Part shown: in pieces, positions 1-8,724 of the stretch
How the letters are laid out: each line of letters begins with the position of its first letter
Numbering within the stretch: the stretch's first letter is position 1
Assembly (NCBI GenBank): GCA_903830945.1
Contig: CAIKVT010000027.1
Location: 18,920-82,919, forward strand
DNA from: an uncultured Elusimicrobia bacterium
GTDB taxonomy: Bacteria > Elusimicrobiota > Elusimicrobia > UBA1565 > UBA9628
Direction: 5' to 3'
DNA: 64,000 bases
Notes under the pieces: generated by a model
Database searches by the model: none
Seen by the model: the letters and a program-made list of their open reading frames with translations, nothing else
What the model was told of the DNA's origin: nothing
Program-made: the position numbers and the translations under genes

Positions 1-768
1 GACCTGGCCGCGCCGGTGACTCGGAACCTGCAGAGACTGGGGGTCACGGTCTGGACGAGTTCCAAGGCCAAGAGTTTCAAGGCCGCGACGGGCGGGCTGG
101 AGGTCTCGGTCGAGACGCCGGAAGGCAACAAGCTCATGGAGACGGATAAGATTCTGGTCTGCGTGGGGCGGGCGATCAACACCAGGGACTTGGGACTGGA
201 GGCCTTGGGCATCGTCTGCGACCCGAAGGGCCATATCGTGGTCAACCAGAATTACCAGACCAAGCAGCCGCACATCTACGCGGTGGGAGATGTCATCGGC
301 CCGCCTTACCTGGCGCACAAAGCTTCTCGCGAGGGAGTGCTGGCGGCCCTGCATATCGCAGGCCAGCCGGTGGAGCCGCGCGGCGCCATCCCGGCGGCCA
401 TCTTCACGGATCCCGAGATCGCGGCAGTGGGCGAGACCGAGAGCGAGGCGCGGGCCCGCGGGGCCGAGGTGATCACAGGGCGCTTCCCGTTCTCGGCGCT
501 GGGCAAGGCTCAGGCGATGCGCGAGACCGAAGGTTTCGTAAGAATCGTAGCGGATAAGTCATCGCACAAGGTTCTGGGCGGGGCGATCGTGGGGCCGGAA
601 GCCGCAGACCTTATCGGCGAGCTGTGCTTGGCGGTCAAGGTCGGAGCGACGCTGGAGGACCTGGGCTCGACCGTGCATCCTCATCCGACCTTGAGCGAGG
701 CGATCTCGGAAGCCGCCGAAGCCTGTCTGGGCCAAGCCTTACACATCCTAACACCGAGCCAGGTGTAG
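1..768 (+). CDS. lpdA: Dihydrolipoyl dehydrogenase, C-terminal part (5' truncated by window edge)
   Basis: The reading frame is open from the first base, so the gene begins outside the window. The visible 255 residues hold the end of the NAD-binding domain, the second FAD-contacting segment (IYAVGDVIGP) and the whole dimerisation domain. The dimerisation domain ends with the family's HPHPTLSEA motif, whose His-Glu pair is the proton acceptor for the dithiol/disulfide pair of the partner subunit. The enzyme reoxidises dihydrolipoyl groups of 2-oxoacid dehydrogenase or glycine-cleavage complexes. The redox CxxxxC site would be upstream and cannot be checked. lipB starts one base after the stop, so the two are probably co-transcribed, which fits a lipoate theme. 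Confidence 0.93.
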   Translation, partial: DLAAPVTRNLQRLGVTVWTSSKAKSFKAATGGLEVSVETPEGNKLMETDKILVCVGRAINTRDLGLEALGIVCDPKGHIVVNQNYQTKQPHIYAVGDVIGPPYLAHKASREGVLAALHIAGQPVEPRGAIPAAIFTDPEIAAVGETESEARARGAEVITGRFPFSALGKAQAMRETEGFVRIVADKSSHKVLGGAIVGPEAADLIGELCLAVKVGATLEDLGSTVHPHPTLSEAISEAAEACLGQALHILTPSQV

Positions 769-769
769 G

Positions 770-1363
770 ATGCTGGTCCGACACCTCGGGCTGAAGACGT
801 ATTCCGAGGTGATGGCTCTGCAGTTCACGTTGCTGCGGCGCCGGGCCTTGGGAGAGGCGCCGGACACGCTCCTGCTGGCTCAGCATCCTTCGATCTACAC
901 TCGGGGAGTGGACAGCCGGCAGAAACCCGGCCATAAGCTGCCGTATCCCCTACGCACAGTGGACCGAGAGGGAGGACTTTTCTATCACGGTCCGGGGCAG
1001 CTGGCAGGCTATCCGGTCTTCGATCTGGGCGAGCGTGGCCTGACTCTGAGAGGCTATCAAAGATCCCTGGAGGGCGTGCTCATGGAAGCCCTGCTGCCCT
1101 TGGGGGTGAAGGCTGTGCGCCGCAAGGGGTCGGTAGGGCTATGGGTGCAGGGACGCAAGCTGGTGTTCATAGGCGTGGCCGCCCAGAAACGGATCAGTTG
1201 CCATGGCTTCGCGCTCAACATCAACTGCGATCTGACGCCGTTCCACCACATCACGCCGCGCTCCGGGCCGAAGTGGACCTCGCTGGCCGAGCTGCTGGGC
1301 AAGCCGCAGGATGAGACCGCCGTGGCCAAAGCCGTGGCCGAGGCCTTCTTGCGGTATTTTTAG
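770..1363 (+). CDS. lipB: LipB-like octanoyltransferase lacking the catalytic cysteine
   Basis: The 197-residue protein has the normal LipB length and fold signatures: YHGPGQLAGYP (residues 72-82), the conserved lysine segment GRKLVFIG (Lys130) and HGFALNINCDL (145-155). LipB moves octanoyl from acyl carrier protein to lipoyl domains through a thioester on a Cys in the motif PCG. Here the aligned segment reads ITPRSGPK, so the catalytic position (about residue 164) is Arg, encoded by an unambiguous CGC. Cys144 and Cys153 lie nearby but are not at the catalytic place. The start ATG follows the lpdA stop by one base. It may be inactive, use another nucleophile, or have a changed role. Confidence 0.88.
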   Translation: MLVRHLGLKTYSEVMALQFTLLRRRALGEAPDTLLLAQHPSIYTRGVDSRQKPGHKLPYPLRTVDREGGLFYHGPGQLAGYPVFDLGERGLTLRGYQRSLEGVLMEALLPLGVKAVRRKGSVGLWVQGRKLVFIGVAAQKRISCHGFALNINCDLTPFHHITPRSGPKWTSLAELLGKPQDETAVAKAVAEAFLRYF

Positions 1364-1370
1364 GGGCTTC

Positions 1371-1961
1371 CTACCTTTCATCCGCAGCCTTGGGCCGGCG
1401 AGCGCGTGAGCGGATGGCGCGCCGCTTGACCTTGGCTGGCGGGGTAAAGCCGACGACTGGCCTGAACTCGGGGGCTGGCTGAGGCGACGGGAGCTGGGGA
1501 ACGGTCTCTATGAGGGCGGCGATATCCTGGTCGTGGGCGTCGAGGCGGTGCTCATGCTCGGTGACCAGGGCCGCGAGACCGCGGTCTTCGGCGATGAGCT
1601 CACGCAGGCGGTCGAAGACGCGCATGATGGCGATATTGACTTGTATGGCGCGCTCGCTGTTGAGGACGAAGGAGAGCATGGCCACCCCCAGGCTGGTGAA
1701 GACGTAGGGACGTTTTCGCAGGCCCATCCTAATGTCAGAATTGGAAATCCCAATTTGGGATTTCCAATTTGTCAGCTCTTGTGGCGTCAACTGGAGCATA
1801 AAGTCTTTCGGGAAACGCGTCGGATGGCGTTTGACCGCCCGGTTAATGATCCTAGTCTCTACGCCGTATAGCGCGGCCAGGTCCCGGTCCAGCATGACCG
1901 GCTTGCCCCGGATGTGGTAGATGCGGCGTTCGATGAAGCCGGTGGCGACGAGTTCGTTCAT
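1371..1961 (-). CDS. ORF6N domain-containing DNA-binding protein
   Basis: The N-terminal 120 residues match the ORF6N/KilA-N-associated family: IYHIRGKPVMLDRDLAALYGV, then RFPKDFMLQLT, and the conserved block YVFTSLGVAMLSFVLNSERAIQVN. The rest is a charged, probably coiled region with a basic tail. Such proteins occur in phages and as stand-alone chromosomal genes, and are thought to bind DNA; no enzyme function is known to me. I chose the ATG at 1961 because a G-rich Shine-Dalgarno-like stretch precedes it; a TTG at 1979 is also possible. It runs convergently to lipB. A perfect 15-bp inverted repeat lies inside the gene (separate entry). Confidence 0.8.
   Translation of the reverse strand: MNELVATGFIERRIYHIRGKPVMLDRDLAALYGVETRIINRAVKRHPTRFPKDFMLQLTPQELTNWKSQIGISNSDIRMGLRKRPYVFTSLGVAMLSFVLNSERAIQVNIAIMRVFDRLRELIAEDRGLAALVTEHEHRLDAHDQDIAALIETVPQLPSPQPAPEFRPVVGFTPPAKVKRRAIRSRARRPKAADER
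1739..1769. repeat. Perfect 15-bp inverted repeat with 1-nt centre inside the ORF6N gene
   Basis: The arms AATTGGAAATCCCAA and TTGGGATTTCCAATT flank a single T. The repeat is AT-richer than its surroundings and codes for a variable stretch (NWKSQIGISNS) just ahead of the conserved YVFTSLGVAML block. Confidence 0.85.
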
Positions 1962-2263
1962 GGTGGGCACCCCCCACAATACATACGACGTGGAGGCGAA
2001 AAAGTTCCTTGCGCGGCCTGGTTCTCGTTGACCTCACGTGAGGATAGCAGCATCGTGGGGAGATCAACGGCCTGCTCTGGCAGATGGATGCCGAGATCCC
2101 GTTCACCAGCTTCATCGATTGGAACCAGCGACTCAGATCGCGGCGCGGCTGATCAGCCCAGATCTCGCGCCGCACCCAGGCATTTCAAAAACCACCCCCA
2201 CACATGATATTATAGCCACACGCACCCCCCACCACCCGAAGGGGGGGAATAAGGAGACCACCC
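1962..2263. other. Intergenic region upstream of serC
   Basis: About 300 bases without a convincing gene. The short frames here have no homology I recognise. It holds a weak promoter candidate (TTCAAA at 2184, 18-nt spacer, TATTAT at 2208) and, next to the serC ribosome-binding site, a hairpin of C6 (2225-2230) and G7 (2241-2247). Confidence 0.5.
2184..2213 (+). promoter_or_regulatory. Candidate promoter of the serC-serA-DUF1015 operon
   Basis: A TTCAAA hexamer and a TATTAT hexamer are separated by 18 nt, about 50 nt before the serC start. Both match the sigma-70 consensus at four of six or better. Predicted by eye only. Confidence 0.35.
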
Positions 2264-3442
2264 ATGCAAAAGCCCACTTTAAAACCCAAGTGCCCCAATT
2301 TCTCTTCCGGCCCCTGCGCCAAGCGCCCCGGCTGGACCGTCGACGCACTCAAGAACGCACTCGTCGGCAGGTCGCACCGGTCCAAGGAAGGCAAGGCCCG
2401 CCTCAATGAGGTCTCGGAAAGGATGAAGCGCGTCCTCAGACTGCCCGCCGACTACCGCATCGGCGTAGTCGCCGGCTCCGACACCGGCGCCGTCGAACTC
2501 GCCCTGTGGACACTCCTCGGTCCCAAGCCCGTCGACATCTTCGGCTGGGAGTCCTTCGGCAAAGGCTGGATCACCGACGTCGTCAAATACCTCAAGCTCC
2601 CCAACGTCCGTGAATTCAAAGCCGACTACGGCAAGATCCCGGACCTCAGCAAGGCCGACCCGAAGCACGACATCATCTTCACATCCAACGGAACCACCTC
2701 CGGCGTCAAGGTCCCCAACCTCGACTGGATCGCCGCGGACCGCGAAGGCCTCAGCATCTGCGACGCCACCTCCGGCATCTTCGCCATGGAGCTCGACTTC
2801 ACCAAACTCGACGTCGTCACCTTCTCCTGGCAGAAGGTCCTCGGCGGCGAAGCCGCCCACGGCGTCATCATCCTCTCGCCCCGGGCCGTCAAGCGCATGG
2901 AGGAAAACGACGCCAAGGTCGCCTGGCCCCTGCCCAAGATCTTCCGCCTGGTCGCCGAAGGCAAGCTTAAGCCCGGCGAGCTCGAATACAACACGGTCAA
3001 CACCCCATCGATGCTATGCGTGGAGGACGCCATCGACGCCCTCAAATGGGCCGAAGCCATCGGCGGCTGCAAAGCCCTGGTCGCCCGCTCCAACGCCAAC
3101 CTCACCACCCTGGAGCGATGGGTCGAAAAGGCCGGCTGGATCGCCTTTTTGGCCGAGACCAAGGCCATCCGCTCCAACACCTCCGTCTGCTTCAAGATCA
3201 CCGCGGACTGGTTCACCAAGCTCCCCGACGAGGAGAAAGCCAAGGCCGCCAAGAAGATCACTTCCATGCTGGACAAGGAAGGCGTCGCCCACGACATCAA
3301 TTCTTATGGGAAGGCCCCCGCGGGCATCCGCATCTGGTGCGGCGCCACCGTGGAAGCCTCCGACGTCGAAGCCCTCACCCACTGGCTGGATTGGGCTTAT
3401 GAAGCAGTCTCGACGGAATACACCAAGGAGATAGCGAAATGA
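2264..3442 (+). CDS. serC: Phosphoserine aminotransferase
   Basis: The 392-residue protein begins with the family's [15 protein letters not shown] segment and keeps the PLP-lysine region [19 protein letters not shown] (Schiff-base Lys near residue 193). It looks closest to the SerC branch typical of Alphaproteobacteria and related groups, not to the E. coli type. It converts 3-phosphohydroxypyruvate and glutamate to phosphoserine and 2-oxoglutarate in the cytosol. AGGAG lies 8 nt before the ATG. Its stop overlaps the start of serA in ATGA, so the two consecutive enzymes of the serine pathway (in reverse order on the DNA) are translationally coupled. Confidence 0.95.
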   Translation: MQKPTLKPKCPNFSSGPCAKRPGWTVDALKNALVGRSHRSKEGKARLNEVSERMKRVLRLPADYRIGVVAGSDTGAVELALWTLLGPKPVDIFGWESFGKGWITDVVKYLKLPNVREFKADYGKIPDLSKADPKHDIIFTSNGTTSGVKVPNLDWIAADREGLSICDATSGIFAMELDFTKLDVVTFSWQKVLGGEAAHGVIILSPRAVKRMEENDAKVAWPLPKIFRLVAEGKLKPGELEYNTVNTPSMLCVEDAIDALKWAEAIGGCKALVARSNANLTTLERWVEKAGWIAFLAETKAIRSNTSVCFKITADWFTKLPDEEKAKAAKKITSMLDKEGVAHDINSYGKAPAGIRIWCGATVEASDVEALTHWLDWAYEAVSTEYTKEIAK

Positions 3443-4389
3443 TGAAAGTCCTGATCGCCGACAAAGCCGACTCAATCTGCGAGAAGATCCTAAAGGAAAA
3501 AGGCCTTGAGCCCGTCAACAAACCCGGCATGAAGCCGGAAGAGCTCAAAGCCTGCATCGGCGACTATGAAGCCATCATCGTACGCTCGGCCACCACACTC
3601 ACCGCCGACCTCGTCAATGCCGCGGCCAAGCTCAAGGCCGTGGCCCGCGCCGGCAGCGGCGTCGACAATATCGACGTGCCGGCCTGCACCGCCAAGCGCG
3701 TGGTCGTCATGAACACGCCCTTCGGCAACACCGTCTCCACCGCGGAGCACGCCGTGGCCATGATGATGGCCCTGGCCCGCCACATCCCCCAGGCCAACGC
3801 CTCCACCCACGCCGGCAAGTGGGAAAAGAAGAAGTTTGAAGGCGTCGAGCTTACGGGCAAGACCCTCGGCGTCATCGGCTGCGGCAACATCGGCGCCGTG
3901 GTCGCCGACCGGGCTTTGGGCCTCAAGATGAAAGTGCTGGCCTTCGACCCAGCCCTGACCCCGGAACGAGCCAAACAGCTCGGAGTCCAGACGGCCAGCC
4001 TCGACGAGCTTTACGCGAAGTCAGACTTCATCACCTACCACGTGGTCATGCTGCCCGCCACCAAGGGCATGCTCAACAAGGCGGCCATCGCCAAGATGAA
4101 GAAAGGAGTGCGCATCATCAACTGCGCGCGCGGCGGCGTCATGATCGAGGCCGACATCAAGGAGGCCCTGCAGAGCGGCCAGATCGCGGGACTGGCCTGC
4201 GACGTCTACGTCAAGGAGCCGGCCACCGAGCACATCTTCTTCGGCATGGAGAACGTGGTCGCCACGCCGCACATCGCGGCCTCCACCAAGGACGCCCAGG
4301 TCACCGTGGCGCGGCAGGCCGCCGAGCAGATCGCCGACTACCTGCTCGCGGGTAAGAAGACCAACGCCGTCAACGGCAAAGACCTATAA
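3439..4389 (+). CDS. serA: D-3-phosphoglycerate dehydrogenase, short form without ACT domain
   Basis: The 316-residue protein is a D-2-hydroxyacid dehydrogenase: substrate-domain segment [11 protein letters not shown], the Rossmann motif [27 protein letters not shown], and the C-terminal [10 protein letters not shown] with the catalytic His. It would oxidise 3-phosphoglycerate to 3-phosphohydroxypyruvate, the first serine-pathway step. It ends right after the catalytic core, so the regulatory ACT domain responsible for serine feedback in E. coli is absent. The four-base overlap with serC supports this substrate assignment; by sequence alone another 2-hydroxyacid would be possible. Confidence 0.93.
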   Translation: MMKVLIADKADSICEKILKEKGLEPVNKPGMKPEELKACIGDYEAIIVRSATTLTADLVNAAAKLKAVARAGSGVDNIDVPACTAKRVVVMNTPFGNTVSTAEHAVAMMMALARHIPQANASTHAGKWEKKKFEGVELTGKTLGVIGCGNIGAVVADRALGLKMKVLAFDPALTPERAKQLGVQTASLDELYAKSDFITYHVVMLPATKGMLNKAAIAKMKKGVRIINCARGGVMIEADIKEALQSGQIAGLACDVYVKEPATEHIFFGMENVVATPHIAASTKDAQVTVARQAAEQIADYLLAGKKTNAVNGKDL

Positions 4390-4391
4390 CG

Positions 4392-5726
4392 ATGTCCATG
4401 TTCTTCGCCGACATCGGGCTGCAGGTGCCGACCGTGCTTCTGCCCGCGCCAGCGGTGAACCTCAAGAAATGGGCGGTGGTGGCCTGCGACCAGTACACAT
4501 CAGAGCCCGCGTATTGGAAGCGGGTTCGAAAATTCGCGGGCTCAGCCCCCTCCACGCTCAGCATCATACTGCCCGAGATATGCCTGGAGTCTCCGCGTAT
4601 GGCGAAGATGATCGCAAACATCAACAGGATCATGCGCCGATACGTGGACGAAGGGGTCTTGCAAGAGCAGCGGCCGGGGCTCGTGCTCATAGACAGAAAG
4701 ACTGTGCATGCCAAGTCCCGCAAAGGAATGGTCGCGGCACTGGACCTGGAGAAGTACGACTTCAGAAAGGGCTCGCAGACCCTCATCCGCGCCACGGAAG
4801 GGACGATCCTCGAACGCATCCCGCCCCGCGTGAAGATCCGCAAGAACGCCTCGCTGGAGCTTCCTCATATCATGGTCCTTATCGACGATCCGGACAAGAC
4901 TGTGATCGAGCCTCTCTTCAAGAAGCGGCCGTCCAAGCTCTATGATACTGCCCTCATGCAAGGCTCGGGGCATGTCGCGGGCTATCTCATAGACGACGCG
5001 GCGGCGATCGACCGCGTGCACAAAAATCTCGCCAGGCTCGCGGACCGCGGCCGATTCGCGAAGAAGTACGGCGCCCGGGGCAAGGGCGTCCTGCTCTATG
5101 CCATGGGCGACGGAAATCACAGCCTCGCGACGGCCAAAACCATCTGGGAGACATTAAAGTCCCGGGCCAAGGACAAGAAAGCCGTCATGCACCATCCGGC
5201 GCGCTTCGCGCTCGTGGAGCTCGTCAACGTCCATGACGACGGGCTCAAGTTCGAGCCGATCCACCGCGTGGTCTTCAACACGGATGCGGCCGCGATGCTC
5301 AAAGCGATGGAATCCTTCTTCGCGCGGCGTTTCTCCGTGCGCACCATGAAAGACCGCAAGAGCGCCCTCCAAACGGCCCGAAACTGCAAAGGTCCATGCC
5401 ACTGCATCCCGTTCTCGACCAGCAAGACTTTCGGCGTCATCAGCATATGCCAACCGAAGCTGACCCTGGAAGTCGCCACCCTCCAGTCCTTCCTAGACAG
5501 ATACCTGGCGTCGGAGAAGCGAGCCAAGATAGACTACATCCACGGCGACGAAGTCGTCGAGTCGCTCTCGGCCAAGCCCGGCGCCATCGGCTTCTATCTG
5601 CCGCCGATGGACAAGAGCGACCTCTTCAAGACCGTCATCCACGACGGCGCTCTGCCGCGCAAGACATTCTCGATGGGAGAGGCCAGCGAAAAAAGGTTCT
5701 ACCTGGAGTGCCGGAAGATCGCCTAG
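4392..5726 (+). CDS. DUF1015 family protein of the serine cluster
   Basis: The 444-residue protein has the family hallmarks WAVVACDQYTSEPAYW near the N-terminus and AMGDGNHSLATAK (about residues 236-248), corresponding to the GDGHHR-like family motif. It starts two bases after the serA stop, and DUF1015 genes recurrently neighbour serA and serC in diverse bacteria. This links it to serine metabolism. No phosphoserine phosphatase (serB) is present here, so a role in serine or phosphoserine handling is attractive, but I cannot name a reaction from sequence. The protein is soluble, with no signal peptide. Confidence 0.88.
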   Translation: MSMFFADIGLQVPTVLLPAPAVNLKKWAVVACDQYTSEPAYWKRVRKFAGSAPSTLSIILPEICLESPRMAKMIANINRIMRRYVDEGVLQEQRPGLVLIDRKTVHAKSRKGMVAALDLEKYDFRKGSQTLIRATEGTILERIPPRVKIRKNASLELPHIMVLIDDPDKTVIEPLFKKRPSKLYDTALMQGSGHVAGYLIDDAAAIDRVHKNLARLADRGRFAKKYGARGKGVLLYAMGDGNHSLATAKTIWETLKSRAKDKKAVMHHPARFALVELVNVHDDGLKFEPIHRVVFNTDAAAMLKAMESFFARRFSVRTMKDRKSALQTARNCKGPCHCIPFSTSKTFGVISICQPKLTLEVATLQSFLDRYLASEKRAKIDYIHGDEVVESLSAKPGAIGFYLPPMDKSDLFKTVIHDGALPRKTFSMGEASEKRFYLECRKIA

Positions 5727-5732
5727 CACCAC

Positions 5733-7475
5733 ATGAAATCCCTCAAGCGCCTTCTCCCCTATCTCGAAGAACACCGAGTCAGGTTCCTGCAGGCCTGCCT
5801 GGTCATGGTGGGCGTGGCGGCCTTGAACGGCGCCACGGTCTGGGTCCTCAAGCCCGGCATCAATTCCATCTTCGAGCACAAAGACCCCCGGCTCCTCGTG
5901 GCCGTGGTGCTGGCCATCCCCGCCATCTTTTTCCTCAAGCTCATCCTCGTCTACACTCAGACCTATCTCATCAACTACATCGGCCAACGCATCGCCCAGC
6001 GCCTGCGCGAGCAGCTCTTCGCGCACCTGCACACCCTGTCCTTGGACTTCTTCTGGAAGTCCAAGAGCGGCGAACTCCTCTCGCGTCTGACCAACGACCT
6101 CAACAACCTCCAGCAAGGTCTCCAGTTCGTGCCCCTGTTCCTGGTACGCGACATGCTCACCGTCGTCATCCTGCTCGCAGTCATGTTCTTCATCAACTGG
6201 CAGTTCGCCCTCATCGCCATACTCGCCATCCCCATGGCCGGCGGAGTCCTCGCCGTGCTGGGCAAGAAACTACGCTCTTCCAGCCGCAAAGGCCAGGAAG
6301 TCATGGGTGAGATCTACCACCGTTTCCAGGAGAGCCTCCAGGGCATGCTCGTGGTCAAAGCCTTCAACTACGAGGCCGAAGCCACGGCCAAATTCAAGGT
6401 CGAGAGCGACGCATTCTTCGGCCAGATGATGCGCTACTTCCGGGCCACGGCCCTCTCCGGACCGCTCATGGAATTTTTGGGCAGCCTCATCATGGCCGCC
6501 ATCGTGTACAAAGCCGGCACCGAGATATTCCAGGCCCGCATGACGCCCGGCGACTTCTTCACCTTCCTGGGCGCATTCTTCATGGCCTACGCGCCCATCA
6601 AGAACCTGTCCCAAACCAACTCACAAGTTCAGCTCGCCCTGGCCGGCGCGGATCGCATCTTCGACATCCTCGATGAGAAACCCAGCGTCAAGGAACGCCC
6701 GGACGCCCTGCGGTTCTCCGGCCTGCGTGATAGCGTGGTGTTCGAGGACGTCTCATTCCGCTATCCCAGCCGCGAGAACTGGGCCCTGCGCCATATCAGC
6801 CTCACGATCAAGGCCGGCGAAGTCGTGGCCTTGGCCGGGCCCAGCGGCTCGGGCAAGACAACCTTGGTGCATCTGCTCCTGCGGCTCTTCGACCCGGTGG
6901 AGGGCCGCATCCTAGTGGACGGCAGGGACCTGCGCGACTACTCCGCCAATGCCCTGCGCTCCCATCTGGGCCTGGTGACGCAGGACACCATACTCTTCAA
7001 CGACACGCTAGGGGCCAACGTGGGCGTGGGCCGGCCCGGAGCGTCGGCGGACGACGTCCGAGGCGCCCTCCAGGTGGCCGACGCCGCCGAGTTCGTCTCC
7101 CATCTTCCCAACGGGCTAGACACGCCCCTGGGCGACCGCGGCCTACGCCTTTCCGGAGGGCAGCGCCAGCGCATCGCCATCGCGCGGGCCGTTCTCAAGA
7201 ACCCGTCCTTGCTCCTGCTCGACGAAGCCACCTCGAACCTCGACACCGGCAGCGAGCGCAGCGTGCAGGAAGCCCTGGAGCGCCTCTACCCCGGCCGCAC
7301 CGTACTCATCATCGCCCACCGCCTGACCACTCTGCAGAACGCCCACCGCATCGTGGTCCTGCACCACGGCGAGGTCGCCGAAGCCGGCCCCCATGCCGAT
7401 CTACTGACCAAGGGCGGCATCTATGCCACCCTCTACCGGTATCAGCAGCTCGAGCCCATCGACGGCAGCACATGA
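5733..7475 (+). CDS. ABC transporter with fused membrane and ATPase domains, MsbA-like
   Basis: The 580-residue half-transporter has an N-terminal six-helix exporter domain (residues 1-310) and a nucleotide-binding domain with Walker A GPSGSGKTTL (near 369), signature LSGGQRQR (near 472), Walker B LLLLDEATS and the switch His in IIAHRL. This is the architecture of MsbA-type lipid flippases, which work as inner-membrane homodimers and move lipid A-core to the periplasmic face. The following glycosyltransferase supports a lipopolysaccharide role. Multidrug or other lipid export cannot be excluded. It begins six bases after the DUF1015 stop, so it may share that operon's transcript. Confidence 0.9.
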   Translation: MKSLKRLLPYLEEHRVRFLQACLVMVGVAALNGATVWVLKPGINSIFEHKDPRLLVAVVLAIPAIFFLKLILVYTQTYLINYIGQRIAQRLREQLFAHLHTLSLDFFWKSKSGELLSRLTNDLNNLQQGLQFVPLFLVRDMLTVVILLAVMFFINWQFALIAILAIPMAGGVLAVLGKKLRSSSRKGQEVMGEIYHRFQESLQGMLVVKAFNYEAEATAKFKVESDAFFGQMMRYFRATALSGPLMEFLGSLIMAAIVYKAGTEIFQARMTPGDFFTFLGAFFMAYAPIKNLSQTNSQVQLALAGADRIFDILDEKPSVKERPDALRFSGLRDSVVFEDVSFRYPSRENWALRHISLTIKAGEVVALAGPSGSGKTTLVHLLLRLFDPVEGRILVDGRDLRDYSANALRSHLGLVTQDTILFNDTLGANVGVGRPGASADDVRGALQVADAAEFVSHLPNGLDTPLGDRGLRLSGGQRQRIAIARAVLKNPSLLLLDEATSNLDTGSERSVQEALERLYPGRTVLIIAHRLTTLQNAHRIVVLHHGEVAEAGPHADLLTKGGIYATLYRYQQLEPIDGST

Positions 7476-7503
7476 CCGTCGACGCATTCCCTGAGAATGG
7501 TCA

Positions 7504-8724
7504 GTGCCAGCGCACGACCGTGCGCTGGTGAAGCAGATCCTCAAGGGCATAGAGAAGAAAGGCCGCACGGCCGTGGCCTGGCTGTTCGGCTCCATTTTCC
7601 CGCCCCGGCGCACCACGGCGGAAGACCTGCGCCGCGCCCTGGAAAGGGGGGATATCAAGAAGATCCTCCTGGTGCGGCCCTACCAAGGTCTGGGCGACCT
7701 CTTGTGCGCCACTCCCGTCATAACGAACCTCAAATCCGCCTTCCCCAACGTCTCAATCCACTTCCTTGCCAACACCTTCAACCAAGCGGCGCTGCAGGGC
7801 AATCCCGGGCTCGACAGGATCTGGGCCTGGAACGAGCGCACGGTCTCGCATACGACAGCATGGCTGCGGATGCGAGACGACCTGCGCCGGGAGAGGTTCG
7901 ATCTGGCCCTTATCCTTTCCGGCAACGCCTTATCCTTGACCTCCATCCTTTTGGCCAAGTTTTCCGAAGCACGCTTCGTGACGGGCTATGACACGCGCGC
8001 CTATGGCCGTGATTGGAGCCGCTGGCTCTACAGCTGCGAGCTCCCCTACCGAAGTCCGGTCAAGGAAATCGATAAGTTCCTCGGATTGCTGGAAGGCATC
8101 GGCCTGTCCTGCCCGAACCGCGAGCCCGTGTACCGAGTGATCCCTGAGAACGCCCGGCTCATCGACGAGCGCCTGGCCACGCTCTTTCCGGGCAGCCCCC
8201 GCCCGGTCATCGGGGTGTTCATCGGGGGCAAGACCGACCGGCCGGAGCGCATCTGGCCGCCCGCCTGCTACGCGGAGACTGCCCGCCGGATACTGGCGCG
8301 CCAGCCCTGCGAGCTCATCATCATCGCACCGCCCAAGGCCAAGCGCCACGTTGGCCAAAGGCCAACGCATCGCAGGGAATCGACCTTCTGGCTCGACGAG
8401 GACATCCATCTCTCCGAATTCAAGAAGGCCTTCGGCGCCGATGTGTCCGTGTTCCAAGAGGCGGATTTGGGCCGCGTGGCGGCTCTGCTGGCGCGGCTTA
8501 GGCTTTTTATCTGCCCGGATGGGGGGATGATGCATGTAGCCGCCGGGCTCAAGGTCCCGACGCTCACACTGTTCTTCGGGACCGACCCCGAAATCTGGAA
8601 CCCGCCTGTACCCACGGCCCATTTCCTGCGCAGCCCCGGAGCCGGCCCCAGGAGTCTGGAGCCCTCCGCCGTGGTCGAAGCCGCGATCCGCATACTCGAT
8701 GAGACCCCGAAAGCGACGACCTGA
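7504..8724 (+). CDS. Glycosyltransferase family 9 (heptosyltransferase-like)
   Basis: The protein has the GT9 pattern: an N-terminal Rossmann half opening with LLVRPYQGLGDLLCATPVI and a C-terminal nucleotide-sugar half with CPDGGMMHVAAGLKVPTLTLF. GT9 enzymes add ADP-heptose or related sugars to the lipopolysaccharide inner core on the cytoplasmic face of the inner membrane. The gene follows the MsbA-like transporter by 28 bases, which fits envelope glycolipid assembly. The start is uncertain: I give the GTG at 7504, but GTG at 7528 lies just past a perfect hairpin (7507-7528). The end overlaps the next gene by 26 bases. Confidence 0.9.
   Translation: MPAHDRALVKQILKGIEKKGRTAVAWLFGSIFPPRRTTAEDLRRALERGDIKKILLVRPYQGLGDLLCATPVITNLKSAFPNVSIHFLANTFNQAALQGNPGLDRIWAWNERTVSHTTAWLRMRDDLRRERFDLALILSGNALSLTSILLAKFSEARFVTGYDTRAYGRDWSRWLYSCELPYRSPVKEIDKFLGLLEGIGLSCPNREPVYRVIPENARLIDERLATLFPGSPRPVIGVFIGGKTDRPERIWPPACYAETARRILARQPCELIIIAPPKAKRHVGQRPTHRRESTFWLDEDIHLSEFKKAFGADVSVFQEADLGRVAALLARLRLFICPDGGMMHVAAGLKVPTLTLFFGTDPEIWNPPVPTAHFLRSPGAGPRSLEPSAVVEAAIRILDETPKATT
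7507..7528. repeat. Perfect 10-bp hairpin at the GT9 gene start
   Basis: CCAGCGCACG and CGTGCGCTGG are separated by two bases. The hairpin lies between the ABC transporter and the GT9 core, overlapping the possible GT9 start codons. There is no following T-run, so it is not a classical terminator. Confidence 0.75.

Noticed and set aside
2610..3434. Ser/Pro/Thr-rich plus-strand frame within serC
   Set aside because: It is the shifted frame of serC and reflects its codon bias; serC itself is beyond doubt.
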